Shown here one piece after another: positions 1 to 8,954 of a stretch of DNA of 64,000 bases (positions within the stretch are counted from its first letter, which is position 1; each line of letters begins with the position of its first letter). This DNA comes from JAGQRJ01 sp041402045. Its GTDB lineage: Bacteria > Planctomycetota > J058. The position numbers and the translations under genes were made by a program. The stretch spans positions 1-64,000 of the forward strand of contig JAWKSZ010000041.1 of NCBI GenBank assembly GCA_041402045.1, in the 5' to 3' direction. The notes under the pieces were generated by a model that saw nothing but the letters and a program-made list of their open reading frames with translations, had not been told where the DNA came from and did no database searches.

Positions 1-738
1 CTGGAGTGGATCCGGCCCCGCCTCGAGGCCTTCGACGTGACGCTCAGCGACGAGACCGAGCGCTGGGCCATGCTCGCGGTCCAGGGGCCCAAGAGCGCGG
101 AGATCCTCCAGCCGCTGACCCACGTCGACCTCACCAAGCTCAAGTACTACCGCTGCACCGGCGGCATGGTCCTGGGCGAGCCCTGCTTCCTCGCGCGCAC
201 CGGCTACACCGGCGAGGTCGGCTACGAGCTGGTGTTCGACGCGCGGGTCGCCGAGCGCATGTGGGACGCGCTGCTCGCCCACGGCGCCGAGCAGGGCCTG
301 GCCCCCTGCGGCCTCGGCGCCCGGGACACCCTGCGCCTCGAGGCGGGCATGGCCCTCTACGGCCACGAGCTCGACCGCTCGACGAACCCCCTGGAGGCGG
401 GCCTCGACTTCGCGGTGCGCCTCGACCGCGGCGACTTCGTGGGCAAGGCCGCGCTGCAGGCGGTCGCCGCCGAGGGCCCGCGCAAGAAGCTCGTGGGCTT
501 CACCGTCGAGGGCCGGCGGATCCCGCGCCAGGGCGCGGAGATCCTGCACGGCGGCGAGGTGTGCGGGGTCGTCACCAGCGGGACCAAGAGCCCGACCCTG
601 GGCGACGTGATCTGCCTGGCCTACGTGCCCGGGGACAAGGCCGAGGCGACCGAGGGCTGGGAGGTCCAGATCTCGAGCTCGCGCTACCCCCTGCGCCTCA
701 CGCCGCCGCCCTTCTACAGCCGGACCCGAGGGAAATGA
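1..738 (+). CDS. gcvT: Aminomethyltransferase (glycine cleavage T protein), 5' truncated
   Basis: The frame is open from base 1, so the N-terminus lies outside the window; about 245 codons remain. GcvT moves the aminomethyl carbon of glycine from the H-protein lipoyl arm to tetrahydrofolate. The conserved ARDTLRLEAGMALYGHELD block (split here across the GLGARDTLR and LEAGMALYG parts, around 315-375) and the following TNPLEAGL and FVGKAAL motifs are diagnostic of the GcvT folate-binding fold, and the C-terminal beta-barrel follows to a normal end. The TGA overlaps the ATG of the next gene (ATGA), indicating translational coupling with kdsD, which is not a usual glycine-cleavage partner. A related YgfZ-type protein is less likely given the GcvT-like motifs. 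Confidence 0.9.
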   Translation: MEWIRPRLEAFDVTLSDETERWAMLAVQGPKSAEILQPLTHVDLTKLKYYRCTGGMVLGEPCFLARTGYTGEVGYELVFDARVAERMWDALLAHGAEQGLAPCGLGARDTLRLEAGMALYGHELDRSTNPLEAGLDFAVRLDRGDFVGKAALQAVAAEGPRKKLVGFTVEGRRIPRQGAEILHGGEVCGVVTSGTKSPTLGDVICLAYVPGDKAEATEGWEVQISSSRYPLRLTPPPFYSRTRGK

Positions 739-1703
739 ACCTGGAGCAGGCCCTCGAGCACGCCCGGGACGTGCTGCGCCACGAGGCCGCAGCGGTCGAG
801 TCCCTGATCGCGCGGATCGCGCCCGAGACCTTCGGCCGCGCCCTGGAGCTGCTCCTCGGCTGCCAGGGCCTGGTCGTCGTGACCGGCATGGGCAAGGCCT
901 TCCAGATCGGGCAGAAGATCTCGGCGACGCTGGCCTCGACGGGGACCCCGTCCTTGCCGCTGCACGCGGGGGAGGCGCTGCACGGCGACCTCGGCCGCGT
1001 GCGCCCCCAGGACGTGGCGATCGTGCTCTCCAACAGCGGGCGCACCCGCGAGTGCGTCGAGCTCCTGCCCCCGCTCAAGCGGCTGTGCGTCCCGGTGGTG
1101 GCGATCACCGGCAACCCCGACTCGCCCCTGGGGCAGAACGCGGACGTGGTCCTCGACATTGGCAACCTCGACGAGGCCTGCCCGCTGGGGCTGGCCCCCT
1201 CGACCACGACCACCGCCATGCTCGCCCTCGGCGACGCGCTGGCGCTCTCCGCGCTGCAGCAGCGCGCGTTCGGCCCCGAAGACTTCGCGCTGTTCCACCC
1301 GGCGGGCAGCCTCGGGCGAAAGCTGATGAAGGTGGAGGAGGTCATGCGCCGGGGCGAGCGCAACCCGGTCGTGTCCCAGGACGAGCCCCTGCTCGCCGCC
1401 CTGACCCGGATCACCAAGGCCAAGGCCGGCGCCGTGTCGGTGGTCGACGGCGAGGGCAAGCTGGTGGGCGTGTTCACCGACGGCGACGTGCGCCGGCACG
1501 TGATGAAGGGCACCGACTTCTCCGCGCTGCGGCTGGCGGACGCCATGACCAAGAACCCGCTCTCGATCCGCGTCGGGCGCCTGGCCAGCGAGGCCGCGGG
1601 CGTCCTCCGCGAGCGCTCGGTGGACGAGCTGCCGGTGGTCGACGCCCAGGGCCAGCCCGTGGGCATGGTCGACATTCAAGACGTCCTCGGCACCTCGCTC
1701 TGA
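735..1703 (+). CDS. kdsD: Arabinose-5-phosphate isomerase (KdsD/KpsF/GutQ family)
   Basis: 322 residues, the usual family length. It interconverts ribulose-5-phosphate and arabinose-5-phosphate, the first step towards Kdo for lipopolysaccharide. An N-terminal SIS domain (about 35-170) carries VVVTGMGKAFQIGQKI, ATLASTGTP and EALHGDLGRV, and two CBS domains follow (about 205-320). The family's GKSG is GKAF here, a mild variation. The ATG at 735 overlaps the gcvT stop and gives the canonical N-terminus; the frame is open further upstream inside gcvT but that part is not homologous. A Kdo-pathway enzyme implies an outer membrane. Confidence 0.92.
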   Translation: MNLEQALEHARDVLRHEAAAVESLIARIAPETFGRALELLLGCQGLVVVTGMGKAFQIGQKISATLASTGTPSLPLHAGEALHGDLGRVRPQDVAIVLSNSGRTRECVELLPPLKRLCVPVVAITGNPDSPLGQNADVVLDIGNLDEACPLGLAPSTTTTAMLALGDALALSALQQRAFGPEDFALFHPAGSLGRKLMKVEEVMRRGERNPVVSQDEPLLAALTRITKAKAGAVSVVDGEGKLVGVFTDGDVRRHVMKGTDFSALRLADAMTKNPLSIRVGRLASEAAGVLRERSVDELPVVDAQGQPVGMVDIQDVLGTSL

Positions 1704-1716
1704 TCCGGAGGCCCGC

Positions 1717-2685
1717 ATGAAGCGCAAGCTCGCCCTCGCCTGCCTGCTCCCGGCCCTCGCCGGCCTGGCCTACCTGCTGCCGGCCCTGGCCCAGGACCGG
1801 GGGATCCCCGACCCCGCCGCCAAGCGCACGGTCGAGTTCTCGATCCCCGCTGCGACCCCCGGCGCGCCCTACCTGCGCTGCCTGGTCATGGGCGACTGGG
1901 GCACGGGCCGCGACGACCAGCGCGCGGTGGCCGAGGCCATGGACCGCCGCCTGGAGGCCCAGGGCCTGGACCTGGTCCTGACGACCGGCGACAACTTCTA
2001 CCCCAAGGGGGTCCAGTCCAAGGACGACCCGCTGTGGGACTCGAACTACCGCGCGATCTACAGCGAGCGCCTGCGCAAGCTGCCCTGGTTCCCCAGCCTG
2101 GGAAACCACGACCACCTGGGCAAGATCCAGGCGCAGCTCGACTTCGCGGCCGAGGACCCCGCCTGGACCTTCCCCGCGCGCTACCACACCTTCTCGCGCA
2201 CCCTCGGCGAGGACGAGGTCCAGTTCTTCGTGCTCGACACCCAGACCTTCGCGGTCGGGCGCGATCCGGACCAGCTGAAGTGGCTGGAGGCGGAGCTGGG
2301 CAAGTCCAGCGCGCGCTGGCGGATCGTCTACGGGCACCACCCGCTCTACTCCCACTCGATCCGCGGCTACAACCGCGGGTTGATCGCGCTCCTGGAGCCG
2401 GTGTTCGTGCGGTATGGCGTCGACCTCTACCTCGCCGGCCACGACCACACCCTGGAGATGCACAAGCCGGTCAAGGGCGTGAACTACGTGGTCAGCGGGA
2501 GCGCCGCGGGCAGCGACAAGGCCTACGCCGTGGCCTGGACCGAGGAGTCCTTCTACGCCTCGACCGGGGGCGGGTTCGTGGTGCTCCGGATCGGGCAGGA
2601 GGAGGTCGTGGTCGAGTTCGTGCGCACCGACGGCGAGACGCAGTACGCGCACACCCTGACCAAGCCCCGCGCCGCCGTGCGCTGA
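1717..2685 (+). CDS. Secreted metallophosphoesterase (purple acid phosphatase-like)
   Basis: 322 residues with a hydrophobic signal sequence (about 1-25, ending near ALAQD), so probably periplasmic. All calcineurin-type metal motifs are visible: GDWGTG near residue 64, GDNFYPKG near 90, GNHDH near 128, GHHPLYSH near 208 and GHDHTLEM near 240. The order and the GDNFYPKG form resemble tartrate-resistant acid phosphatases, which use a two-metal centre to hydrolyse phosphomonoesters. It starts 13 bases after kdsD and probably shares its transcript. The substrate cannot be told from sequence. Confidence 0.85.
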   Translation: MKRKLALACLLPALAGLAYLLPALAQDRGIPDPAAKRTVEFSIPAATPGAPYLRCLVMGDWGTGRDDQRAVAEAMDRRLEAQGLDLVLTTGDNFYPKGVQSKDDPLWDSNYRAIYSERLRKLPWFPSLGNHDHLGKIQAQLDFAAEDPAWTFPARYHTFSRTLGEDEVQFFVLDTQTFAVGRDPDQLKWLEAELGKSSARWRIVYGHHPLYSHSIRGYNRGLIALLEPVFVRYGVDLYLAGHDHTLEMHKPVKGVNYVVSGSAAGSDKAYAVAWTEESFYASTGGGFVVLRIGQEEVVVEFVRTDGETQYAHTLTKPRAAVR

Positions 2686-2740
2686 CGCGGCCCTTGGCGC
2701 GACGCCGCGCCGAGGGAAGATCGGGCCCCGAGGAGGCACC

Positions 2741-4456
2741 GTGGACAACCGCACCCTAGAGGCTCGCCTGAACGAGATCGCGAGCCTGCTCGAGCTCAAG
2801 GGCGAGAACCCCTTCAAGGTGCGCGCCTACCAGAACGGCGCCCGCGTCGTGGCCTCCCTGCAGGACGACGTGGCGACCCTGGTGCGCGCGGGGCAGCTCA
2901 AGCAGGTCAAGGGGATCGGCAAGGGCCTGCAGGAGAAGATCCAGGAGCTGATCGAGACCGGCGAGCTGGGCTACCTGGACGAGCTGCGCGAGGGCGTGCC
3001 CCCCGGGCTGTTCGACGTGATGGAGGTCCCCGGGCTCGGCCCCAAGAAGGTCAAGGCGCTCTGGGACTCGCTGGGGGTCGTGGACCTCCCCGGGCTGCGC
3101 AAGGCCTGCGAGGCCGGCGAGATCGCGGGCCTCAAGGGCTTCGGCAAGAAGACCCAGGAGAACATCGCCAAGGGGATCGCCCAGCTCGAGCGGATCGGCG
3201 GGCGGCGCCTGCGGAGCGAGGCCCTGGAGCCGGCCCAGGTCCTGGTGGCCGCCCTCGAGGCGCTGCCTGGGGTCGAGCGCGTGCAGATCGGCGGGAGCCT
3301 GCGCCGCGGGCGCGAGACCGTGAAGGACGTGGACATCCTCGTGGCCTCCACCGAGCCCGAGCCGGTCATGGCCGCGGTGCGCGAGCACGCCGGCGTGAGC
3401 GAGGTGATCGGGAGCGGCTCGACCAAGACCTCGATCCGGCTCACGAGCGGGCTGCAGGTCGACGTGCGCGTGGTCGAGCCGGCGTCCTTCGCCTGCGCGC
3501 TGGCCTACTTCACCGGGAGCAAGGAGTTCAACGTCGCCCTGCGCGGGCTGGCGCTGGACCAGGGCTACTCCCTCAACGAGTACCACCTGAACCCCCTCGA
3601 CGGCTCGGAGCCCCCGGAGCTCGCGACGGAGGAGGCCCTGTTCGCCCACCTCGGGCTGAGCTACGTGCCCCCCGAGCTGCGCGAGAACACGGGGGAGGTC
3701 GAGGCCGCTCAGCGCAAGGCGCTGCCCCAGCTCGTCGAGCCCGGGGACCTGCGCGGGATCCTGCACGTGCACTCGCGCTGGAGCGACGGCGTCGACACGA
3801 TCGAGGACCTCGTCGCCGGCGCGGCGGAGCTGGGCTACGCCTACATAGGGATCAGCGACCACAGCCAGGCCGCGCACTACGCCAACGGGATCGGCCCCGA
3901 GCAGATCGCCGAGCAGGCCGAGGAGATCGCCGCCGCGCGCGCGGCGCACCCCGAGATCCGCGTGCTGCACGGGATCGAGTGCGACATCCTCTCGGACGGG
4001 AGCCTGGACCTCCCCGACGACTGCCTCGAGCGCCTCGACTTCGTGATCGCCAGCGTGCACACCGAGCTCAAGCAGGACCCGGACGCCATGACCGCGCGCC
4101 TGGTGAAGGCGGTCTCGCACCCCCTGGTCGACGTGCTCGGGCACCCGGGGAACCGCAAGCTCCCCAAGCGCGAGGCCTCGAGCTTCGACTGGGAGCCGGT
4201 GCTCGACGCGGCCAAGGCCCACGGGGTGGCGATCGAGGTCAACGGGCACCCGCGGCGCCTGGACTGCGACTGGGTCCACGTGCGGCGGGTGATCAAGCGC
4301 GGGGTCAAGCTCTGCGTGAACCCCGACGCGCACTCGGTGGACGCCCTGGACGACGCCCGGCGCTACGCGGTCACCGAGGCCCGCCGCGGCTGGGCGACCA
4401 AGGCCGACGTGCTCAACACCCTGGACACCGACGCCTTCGTCGCGGCGCTCGGCTGA
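2741..4456 (+). CDS. polX: DNA polymerase/3'-5' exonuclease PolX
   Basis: 571 residues, typical for bacterial PolX, with a GTG start preceded by a purine-rich GAGGAGG. Domains in order: 8-kDa helix-hairpin-helix region (1-90), fingers/HhH (90-150), family X palm (about 175-310) with GGSLRRG, the DVDILVA aspartate pair and a third Asp in QVDVRVV, then a C-terminal PHP phosphoesterase (about 335-570) with HVHSRWSDG, SDHSQ, SVHTEL, GHPGNR and NPDAH metal ligands. Such enzymes fill short gaps in base-excision and end-joining repair, and the PHP domain gives 3'-5' exonuclease activity. All key residues look present. Confidence 0.95.
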   Translation: MDNRTLEARLNEIASLLELKGENPFKVRAYQNGARVVASLQDDVATLVRAGQLKQVKGIGKGLQEKIQELIETGELGYLDELREGVPPGLFDVMEVPGLGPKKVKALWDSLGVVDLPGLRKACEAGEIAGLKGFGKKTQENIAKGIAQLERIGGRRLRSEALEPAQVLVAALEALPGVERVQIGGSLRRGRETVKDVDILVASTEPEPVMAAVREHAGVSEVIGSGSTKTSIRLTSGLQVDVRVVEPASFACALAYFTGSKEFNVALRGLALDQGYSLNEYHLNPLDGSEPPELATEEALFAHLGLSYVPPELRENTGEVEAAQRKALPQLVEPGDLRGILHVHSRWSDGVDTIEDLVAGAAELGYAYIGISDHSQAAHYANGIGPEQIAEQAEEIAAARAAHPEIRVLHGIECDILSDGSLDLPDDCLERLDFVIASVHTELKQDPDAMTARLVKAVSHPLVDVLGHPGNRKLPKREASSFDWEPVLDAAKAHGVAIEVNGHPRRLDCDWVHVRRVIKRGVKLCVNPDAHSVDALDDARRYAVTEARRGWATKADVLNTLDTDAFVAALG

Positions 4457-4459
4457 CGA

Positions 4460-4885
4460 CTACCCGCGCGCCTCGAGGGCCGCGAAGTCCTCCATGCGCG
4501 CCCCGCCCAGACCCACCCGGATCCCGTTCTGCTTGAGGATCCCCGTGGCCCGCTGGCTGAGCCCGACCAGGATCAGGAGCCCCAGGCAGGGCACGAGGCA
4601 GAGCACCCCCAGCACGACGCCTACGATCGGGGAGTAGACGCGGATCGCGAGCATGATCGTACACACCAGGCCCAGGATCGCCGCCGCGAGGCCCGCGAGC
4701 GCGGGCAGGATCACGAGCTGTGGCGGCACTACGATCTGCGACACGATCGCGATCAAGTAGAGCGCGATCGCCAGGATCACCCCGCGCTGGGCGTTCGCGA
4801 GCTTACGCAGATCCTCGACGCGCCCGCTGAGCACGCCCACCACCTGCAACTCGGCGTCGGGCGCCTGGTAGGGGTTCTCGTTCAC
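4460..4885 (-). CDS. Small membrane protein with NPYQAP N-terminus
   Basis: 141 residues from a GTG preceded by AGGAGG. The N-terminus begins MNENPYQAPDAEL, a short motif I associate with small Planctomycetes membrane proteins. Three or four hydrophobic stretches follow (about 28-48, 52-75, 87-110), then a short polar tail. It lies 15 bases after the FHA-DUF4388 gene on the same strand, so the two are probably co-transcribed. Its end faces the polX stop only 3 bases away. No catalytic motif is visible and no function can be assigned. Confidence 0.8.
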   Translation of the reverse strand: MNENPYQAPDAELQVVGVLSGRVEDLRKLANAQRGVILAIALYLIAIVSQIVVPPQLVILPALAGLAAAILGLVCTIMLAIRVYSPIVGVVLGVLCLVPCLGLLILVGLSQRATGILKQNGIRVGLGGARMEDFAALEARG

Positions 4886-4900
4886 GAGACCTCCTGCGGG

Positions 4901-6127
4901 CTACGCGCCCTCGTCCTGCTGGCGGCTGGCCTCGAGCAGGATCCCGGTCAGCGTGCCCTGCATGGTCATTTCGCCGGGCTCGATCTTGTTCAGGAAGCTG
5001 AAGCTCCCCTTCTTCAGGCGCAGCATGCCGATCACGGCCTGGTTGTCGCGGTCCTGGCCGAACTCGGCGTACATCGGCGCCCCGTCGTAGACCACGAGCG
5101 TGCCGGTCACGCCGTCGTCGGAGAACACCGAGAGCGTGCCCGTCTTCTGGTTGAACTCCATTTGCTGGAGCACCTCGGCCAGGGACACGCGCTCGATCCG
5201 TCCGCCGATCGCCTCGGAGGAGGCGAAGGTCCGCAGCGGTCGGGTGTCCGAGTCGTCCTCGTCGCCCTTGCTGTCGCGCTCGACGAGCACGTCGTAGGGC
5301 CCGATCGTGATCGTGTCGCCGACCACCAGCGCGTGGCTCATGATCCGCTCGCCGTTGACCCAGGTCCCGTACGTCGAGCGGTCCTCCAGCAACAGCTTCT
5401 TCCCGCTCACCCGGATCACCGCGTGCACGCGGCTCACGCTGGGGTGCGAGAGCACGAGGTCGCCCTGCTTGCTGCGCCCAATGTTGAACACCTCGCGCAC
5501 GCCCACAGGGACGGGGTCGAAGGGCGCGCAGCGCAGCCACGCGATCGCGCGCTGCGCGTCCTCGTCGGTGTAGTCGAAGCTGGTCCAAGGAACCGGAGGC
5601 TCCACCAGGGGTTGCACCGGCACTTGGGCTTCCTCTCTCCACATGTCCGACGCTCGAATCCGGCTGGTCTTGGCCTCGAGCATGTCGTCGGGCGCGCTGC
5701 CCAACCCGGGGAACGGGCCCTGGCCGATCCGCGGCCGCTTGAGCGGGGGCGACGTGATCTCGAGGGAGGTCTCTTCGTCCTCCTCGAACCCTTCAGCCGG
5801 CGCGGCGTCGTCGTCGGCGTGTCCCTCGTCGAGCAGCTGCGAGGCCACGCCGGCGACCTGCCGCGTCTTCGCGCTCACCAGACCCGTGCGCGAGGCGAGC
5901 TCGTAGAACACGCCGATCGCGCGGATCGGGTTGATCTGCTTGAGCGCGCGCAGGATCGCCTCGGCCTCCGCGAGCTCGCGCTCGCAGAACGCGCGTTCCG
6001 TGACCAGCGCGCGCAGCGCGTCAAAGGCGTCGTCGGGTGCGACGCGCAGCCGCGCGGCGGCCTCCAGCCGGGCGGCGGGGTCGGGGTCGCTCAAGGCGGC
6101 GAGGTCGGATCTCCAGGAAGTGCTCAC
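4901..6127 (-). CDS. FHA domain protein with C-terminal DUF4388
   Basis: 408 residues from the GTG at 6127, preferred over an in-frame TTG 54 bases upstream because the intervening residues are low-complexity. The N-terminal half is acidic and probably disordered around 110-170. An FHA domain follows (about 210-295; NIGRSKQGD, SHPSVSRVHAVI, STYGTWVNG), which binds phosphothreonine peptides, then a DUF4388 domain (about 305-400) with GTLSVFSDDG and GSFSFLNKI. DUF4388 occurs in bacterial signalling proteins without a settled function. Soluble and cytoplasmic. Four Ser/Thr kinases in the window are possible partners. Confidence 0.88.
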   Translation of the reverse strand: MSTSWRSDLAALSDPDPAARLEAAARLRVAPDDAFDALRALVTERAFCERELAEAEAILRALKQINPIRAIGVFYELASRTGLVSAKTRQVAGVASQLLDEGHADDDAAPAEGFEEDEETSLEITSPPLKRPRIGQGPFPGLGSAPDDMLEAKTSRIRASDMWREEAQVPVQPLVEPPVPWTSFDYTDEDAQRAIAWLRCAPFDPVPVGVREVFNIGRSKQGDLVLSHPSVSRVHAVIRVSGKKLLLEDRSTYGTWVNGERIMSHALVVGDTITIGPYDVLVERDSKGDEDDSDTRPLRTFASSEAIGGRIERVSLAEVLQQMEFNQKTGTLSVFSDDGVTGTLVVYDGAPMYAEFGQDRDNQAVIGMLRLKKGSFSFLNKIEPGEMTMQGTLTGILLEASRQQDEGA

Positions 6128-6251
6128 GCCTGGAGCATTCTCGGGCCCACCTCGCTCCAGCACAAGCGCAGGAGCCCGCAATCTGACACCTCACCCAAAG
6201 GAGTTAGGTGTCGCCCCGCGGTGTGGGCGGGACCTGCGACACTCTCGGCCC

Positions 6252-6725
6252 ATGTTCCTGCGCCTGCGTCCAACTCGCCCTCCTCGCTCTCGTCCGTGCC
6301 GCGCTTGCGGGGCGGACGCCGAGGGAGAGCGCCTGCAGTTCACGGTCTACGAGCCGCGCCCCCGGCGCACGCCGCGACGCTGGGGGAGCCTGGGGCAGAC
6401 CGCCGCCTGCTGTCTGGGAGACCCCCAGCAGCGTCGCGCCTTGCTCGCCCGCGCCGAGGACCAGCTCGCGCGCCTGGCCCTCGAGCACCCCGACGCCGTG
6501 GACGCGCTGCGTGAGGCGCTCGAGCGCCTGCTCCCGCGGCCCGAGGCCCCCCCCGGGCTGGACGCCCTGGGGCTCCACGACGACGCCAGCGCCGAGGACG
6601 TGCGCCGCGCGTACCACGCGCTGGCGCGCCGCGCGCACCCGGACGTGGGGGGCGACGCGGCGGCCTTCGCCCAGCTCAACGCCGCCTACCAGAGCGCGTT
6701 GGCGTGGGTCGACGCCCAAGGTTGA
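6252..6725 (+). CDS. J-domain (DnaJ-like) protein
   Basis: 157 residues. The C-terminal 65 residues form a J-domain with an intact HPD motif (LARRAHPDVGGD) and the YHALARRAHPD helix, so it should stimulate an Hsp70 partner. The N-terminus has a CRACG motif with a single CxxC near residue 14, then an uncharacterised helical linker. It lacks the Gly/Phe region and the cysteine-rich zinc domain of DnaJ. The ATG at 6252 is the first plausible start; the gene diverges from the FHA gene across a 124-base gap. The client is unknown. Confidence 0.8.
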   Translation: MFLRLRPTRPPRSRPCRACGADAEGERLQFTVYEPRPRRTPRRWGSLGQTAACCLGDPQQRRALLARAEDQLARLALEHPDAVDALREALERLLPRPEAPPGLDALGLHDDASAEDVRRAYHALARRAHPDVGGDAAAFAQLNAAYQSALAWVDAQG

Positions 6726-6816
6726 GGCGCCCCGTTACATTTCCCCGCGCCCCGCGCATGTGAAGGGCGGGAGGGCGGGATCTCGGTTGGGACGGGAGTT
6801 CCGCCGGGGGCCCGTG

Positions 6817-6822
6817 TATACT
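6817..6822 (+). promoter_or_regulatory. Possible -10 element
   Basis: TATACT, 25 bases before the GTG of the PilZ-repeat gene, in an otherwise GC-rich 120-base gap. No well-spaced -35 box is evident, so this is a suggestion only. Confidence 0.3.
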
Positions 6823-6846
6823 CGCCCTCCCTGGGAGTGTGTCCCT

Positions 6847-8193
6847 GTGCGCGAGCGCCGCGAATTCGCCCGACATCCGATCGCCGGAAACCTCGAGATC
6901 ACCTCGGTGATCGGCGGCGCGGAGCCCCCGAGCGACGTGGCAGAGGTGCTCAACTGCAGCCGCAGCGGCGTGCTGTTCCGCCTCCCGGCCCCCTCCCGCG
7001 GGTTCTTCCGCAAGCGCGCCGCCGCTCCGCTCCGTGTGCGCGACTCGATCACCTGCGTGCTGCGCCTGGCCCCGGACAACGAGCCCCTGGAAATGTTCGG
7101 CGAGGTCGTGCGCTCGAGCCCCGACCCCCTGGACGAGGCCCAGCTCGAGGTCGCGCTGCGCTTCTTCCACGACGTGAGCCGGCGCTCGGTCATGAACCCG
7201 CAGCACGACGTGCTGGGGCGACTGCTCGAGCCGGAGAAGCTCGCCGCCGAGGCCGAGGCCGAGCGCCAGCGCAAGCTGGACGAGAACGCCGCGCGCCGCT
7301 CCGCCCGCGCGCCGAAGCAGGCCCAAGAAGAGGAGGAGCCGCTCTCCTGCTCCGAGGCCGCGCGCCTGGTGAGCCAGACCTCCCAGCGCCTCAAGGTCCG
7401 CGCCGCGCAGGAGGAGGAGCAGCCGCTCTCCTGCAGCGAGGCCGCCGCCCTCGTCTCCAAGACCTCCCAGCGCCTGCGCGCCCAGTCCCGGCGCGTCGCG
7501 CGCGTGGAGCCGGAAGAGGAAGAGCCGCTCTCCTGCAGCGAGGCCGCCGCCCTCGTCTCCAAGACCTCCCAGCGCCTGAAGCGCGCCAGCGACTCCGGGA
7601 GCACGCAGCGCCTGCGCGCGGCCTCGGCGCGGCACGCGGTCGAGCCCTCGGCCGCCGAGCGCGCCGCCGCAGTGACCCAGCGCCTGCGCCGCGCCTCGGG
7701 GCGCCACGAGGCCGCGGCCTCCCAGCGCCTGCGCCGGCCTTCGAGCCGGATCGGCGCGACCTCGGGCCGCCTGAGCGCCAAGGCCAGCCAGCGCCTGGAG
7801 CAGCAGAGCCTCGACACCTCGACCTTGCGCCGGCTCGACGAGTCGCAGCTCCTCGAGAGCAACGTGCGCACCCCGACCCTCGCCCGCTGGGCCCAGACCC
7901 GGCTGCACATTGCCAGCGAGCCCCGGCTGCTGGACCTGGGCGGCCAGCTCGGGATCCGCGGACGCGCGGTGCTGCGCTCGGGGGTCGCGGTCGTCGCCTT
8001 CCCCGACGCCTTCGCGGCGCGGGTCGAGGCCGAGGGCCTGACCGTGCACCTGACCCCGCGCGGCCCCGCCGCGCTCTACGTGTCCGAGGTCCACGCCGAC
8101 CGGATCGTGGTCGAGGCCGTGCAGCGGGGCGAGGCGCCGCTCGAGTTCGACTACCTCGTGCTCGCCGATCGCGGGGCCTCCCTGCGCGCATGA
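6847..8193 (+). CDS. PilZ-domain protein with triple PLSCSEAA repeat
   Basis: 448 residues from a GTG. The N-terminus (RERREFARHPI, then a NCSRSGVLFRLP core) fits a PilZ domain (about 1-115), which usually binds cyclic-di-GMP. Residues 160-245 hold three copies of a roughly 22-residue unit, EEEPLSCSEAAxLVSxTSQRL; copies two and three are identical over 54 nucleotides. A low-complexity stretch rich in SQRL and TQRLR motifs follows to about 340, then a compact C-terminal domain of about 100 residues with no recognised family. The repeat resembles the first half of an anti-sigma zf-HC2 finger. Overlaps the next gene by 4 bases. Confidence 0.8.
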   Translation: MRERREFARHPIAGNLEITSVIGGAEPPSDVAEVLNCSRSGVLFRLPAPSRGFFRKRAAAPLRVRDSITCVLRLAPDNEPLEMFGEVVRSSPDPLDEAQLEVALRFFHDVSRRSVMNPQHDVLGRLLEPEKLAAEAEAERQRKLDENAARRSARAPKQAQEEEEPLSCSEAARLVSQTSQRLKVRAAQEEEQPLSCSEAAALVSKTSQRLRAQSRRVARVEPEEEEPLSCSEAAALVSKTSQRLKRASDSGSTQRLRAASARHAVEPSAAERAAAVTQRLRRASGRHEAAASQRLRRPSSRIGATSGRLSAKASQRLEQQSLDTSTLRRLDESQLLESNVRTPTLARWAQTRLHIASEPRLLDLGGQLGIRGRAVLRSGVAVVAFPDAFAARVEAEGLTVHLTPRGPAALYVSEVHADRIVVEAVQRGEAPLEFDYLVLADRGASLRA

Positions 8194-8951
8194 AGCCCAC
8201 GGCCTTGGTCACCGGCGCCTCGAGCGGGATCGGCGCCGCCGTGGCCCGCCGCCTGGGCGCCGAGGGCTACCGCGTGGTGCTCGTGGCCCGCCGCCTGGAG
8301 CGGCTCGAGGCCCTGGCCCGCGAGCTCCCCGACGCCCGCGCGCTGGCGGTGGACCTGCTCGCCGACGACGCCGCGGCGCAGCTCCTGGCCGCCGAGCCGA
8401 CCCTCGACGTGCTGGTCAACAACGCCGGCGCAGGACGCTTCGGCCCCGCGCTCGAGATCCCCGCCGAGGACCAGGCCCGCGAGGTGCGGCTCAACTGCGA
8501 GGCGCTCACCCGCCTGACCTTGGCCTACCTCCCGGGCATGGTCGCCCGCGGGAGCGGGGTGATCGTGAACCTGGCCTCGATCGCCGGGTTCCAGCCGGTG
8601 CCCTACTTCGCGACCTACGGCGCGACCAAGGCCTACGTGCTCTCGCTGTCCCTGGCCCTGGACGAGGAGCTGCGCGGCAAGGGCGTGCGCGTGGTCGCGG
8701 TGTGCCCGGGGCCGGTCCCCACCGAGTTCCAGGGCGTGGCAGGCTCCCCCGACGCCCACGAGACCCCGCGGATCGCGCTGCGCAGCGCGGAGGACGTCGC
8801 CGAGCGCTGCCTCGAGGCGATCCGCCGCCCCCGGCGGGTGGTGATCCCGGCGCCGGTGCACGGGCTCTTGCGCTTCGCCTACCGCTTCGTGCCGCAGAAC
8901 ACGGTGGTCGCCCTGGCGGGGCGCGCCATGCGCAAGCGGATCGGAGACTAG
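8190..8951 (+). CDS. Short-chain dehydrogenase/reductase
   Basis: 253 residues, a classical SDR. The TGASSGIG nucleotide-binding loop is at residue 8, NNAGAG near 83, the catalytic Ser near 131 (NLASIAG) and the YGATK Tyr/Lys pair near 146. Arg residues after the second strand (LVARRLERL) favour NADP(H). Followed by a C-terminal basic segment of the kind seen in membrane-associated DltE/YqjQ-like SDRs. ATG overlaps the preceding stop (ATGA). The substrate is unknown. Confidence 0.9.
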   Translation: MKPTALVTGASSGIGAAVARRLGAEGYRVVLVARRLERLEALARELPDARALAVDLLADDAAAQLLAAEPTLDVLVNNAGAGRFGPALEIPAEDQAREVRLNCEALTRLTLAYLPGMVARGSGVIVNLASIAGFQPVPYFATYGATKAYVLSLSLALDEELRGKGVRVVAVCPGPVPTEFQGVAGSPDAHETPRIALRSAEDVAERCLEAIRRPRRVVIPAPVHGLLRFAYRFVPQNTVVALAGRAMRKRIGD

Positions 8952-8954
8952 CCG

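Noticed and set aside
698..2817. Long minus-strand open frames across kdsD and the phosphatase
   Set aside because: They are GC-bias shadows; the plus-strand proteins show clear family motifs.
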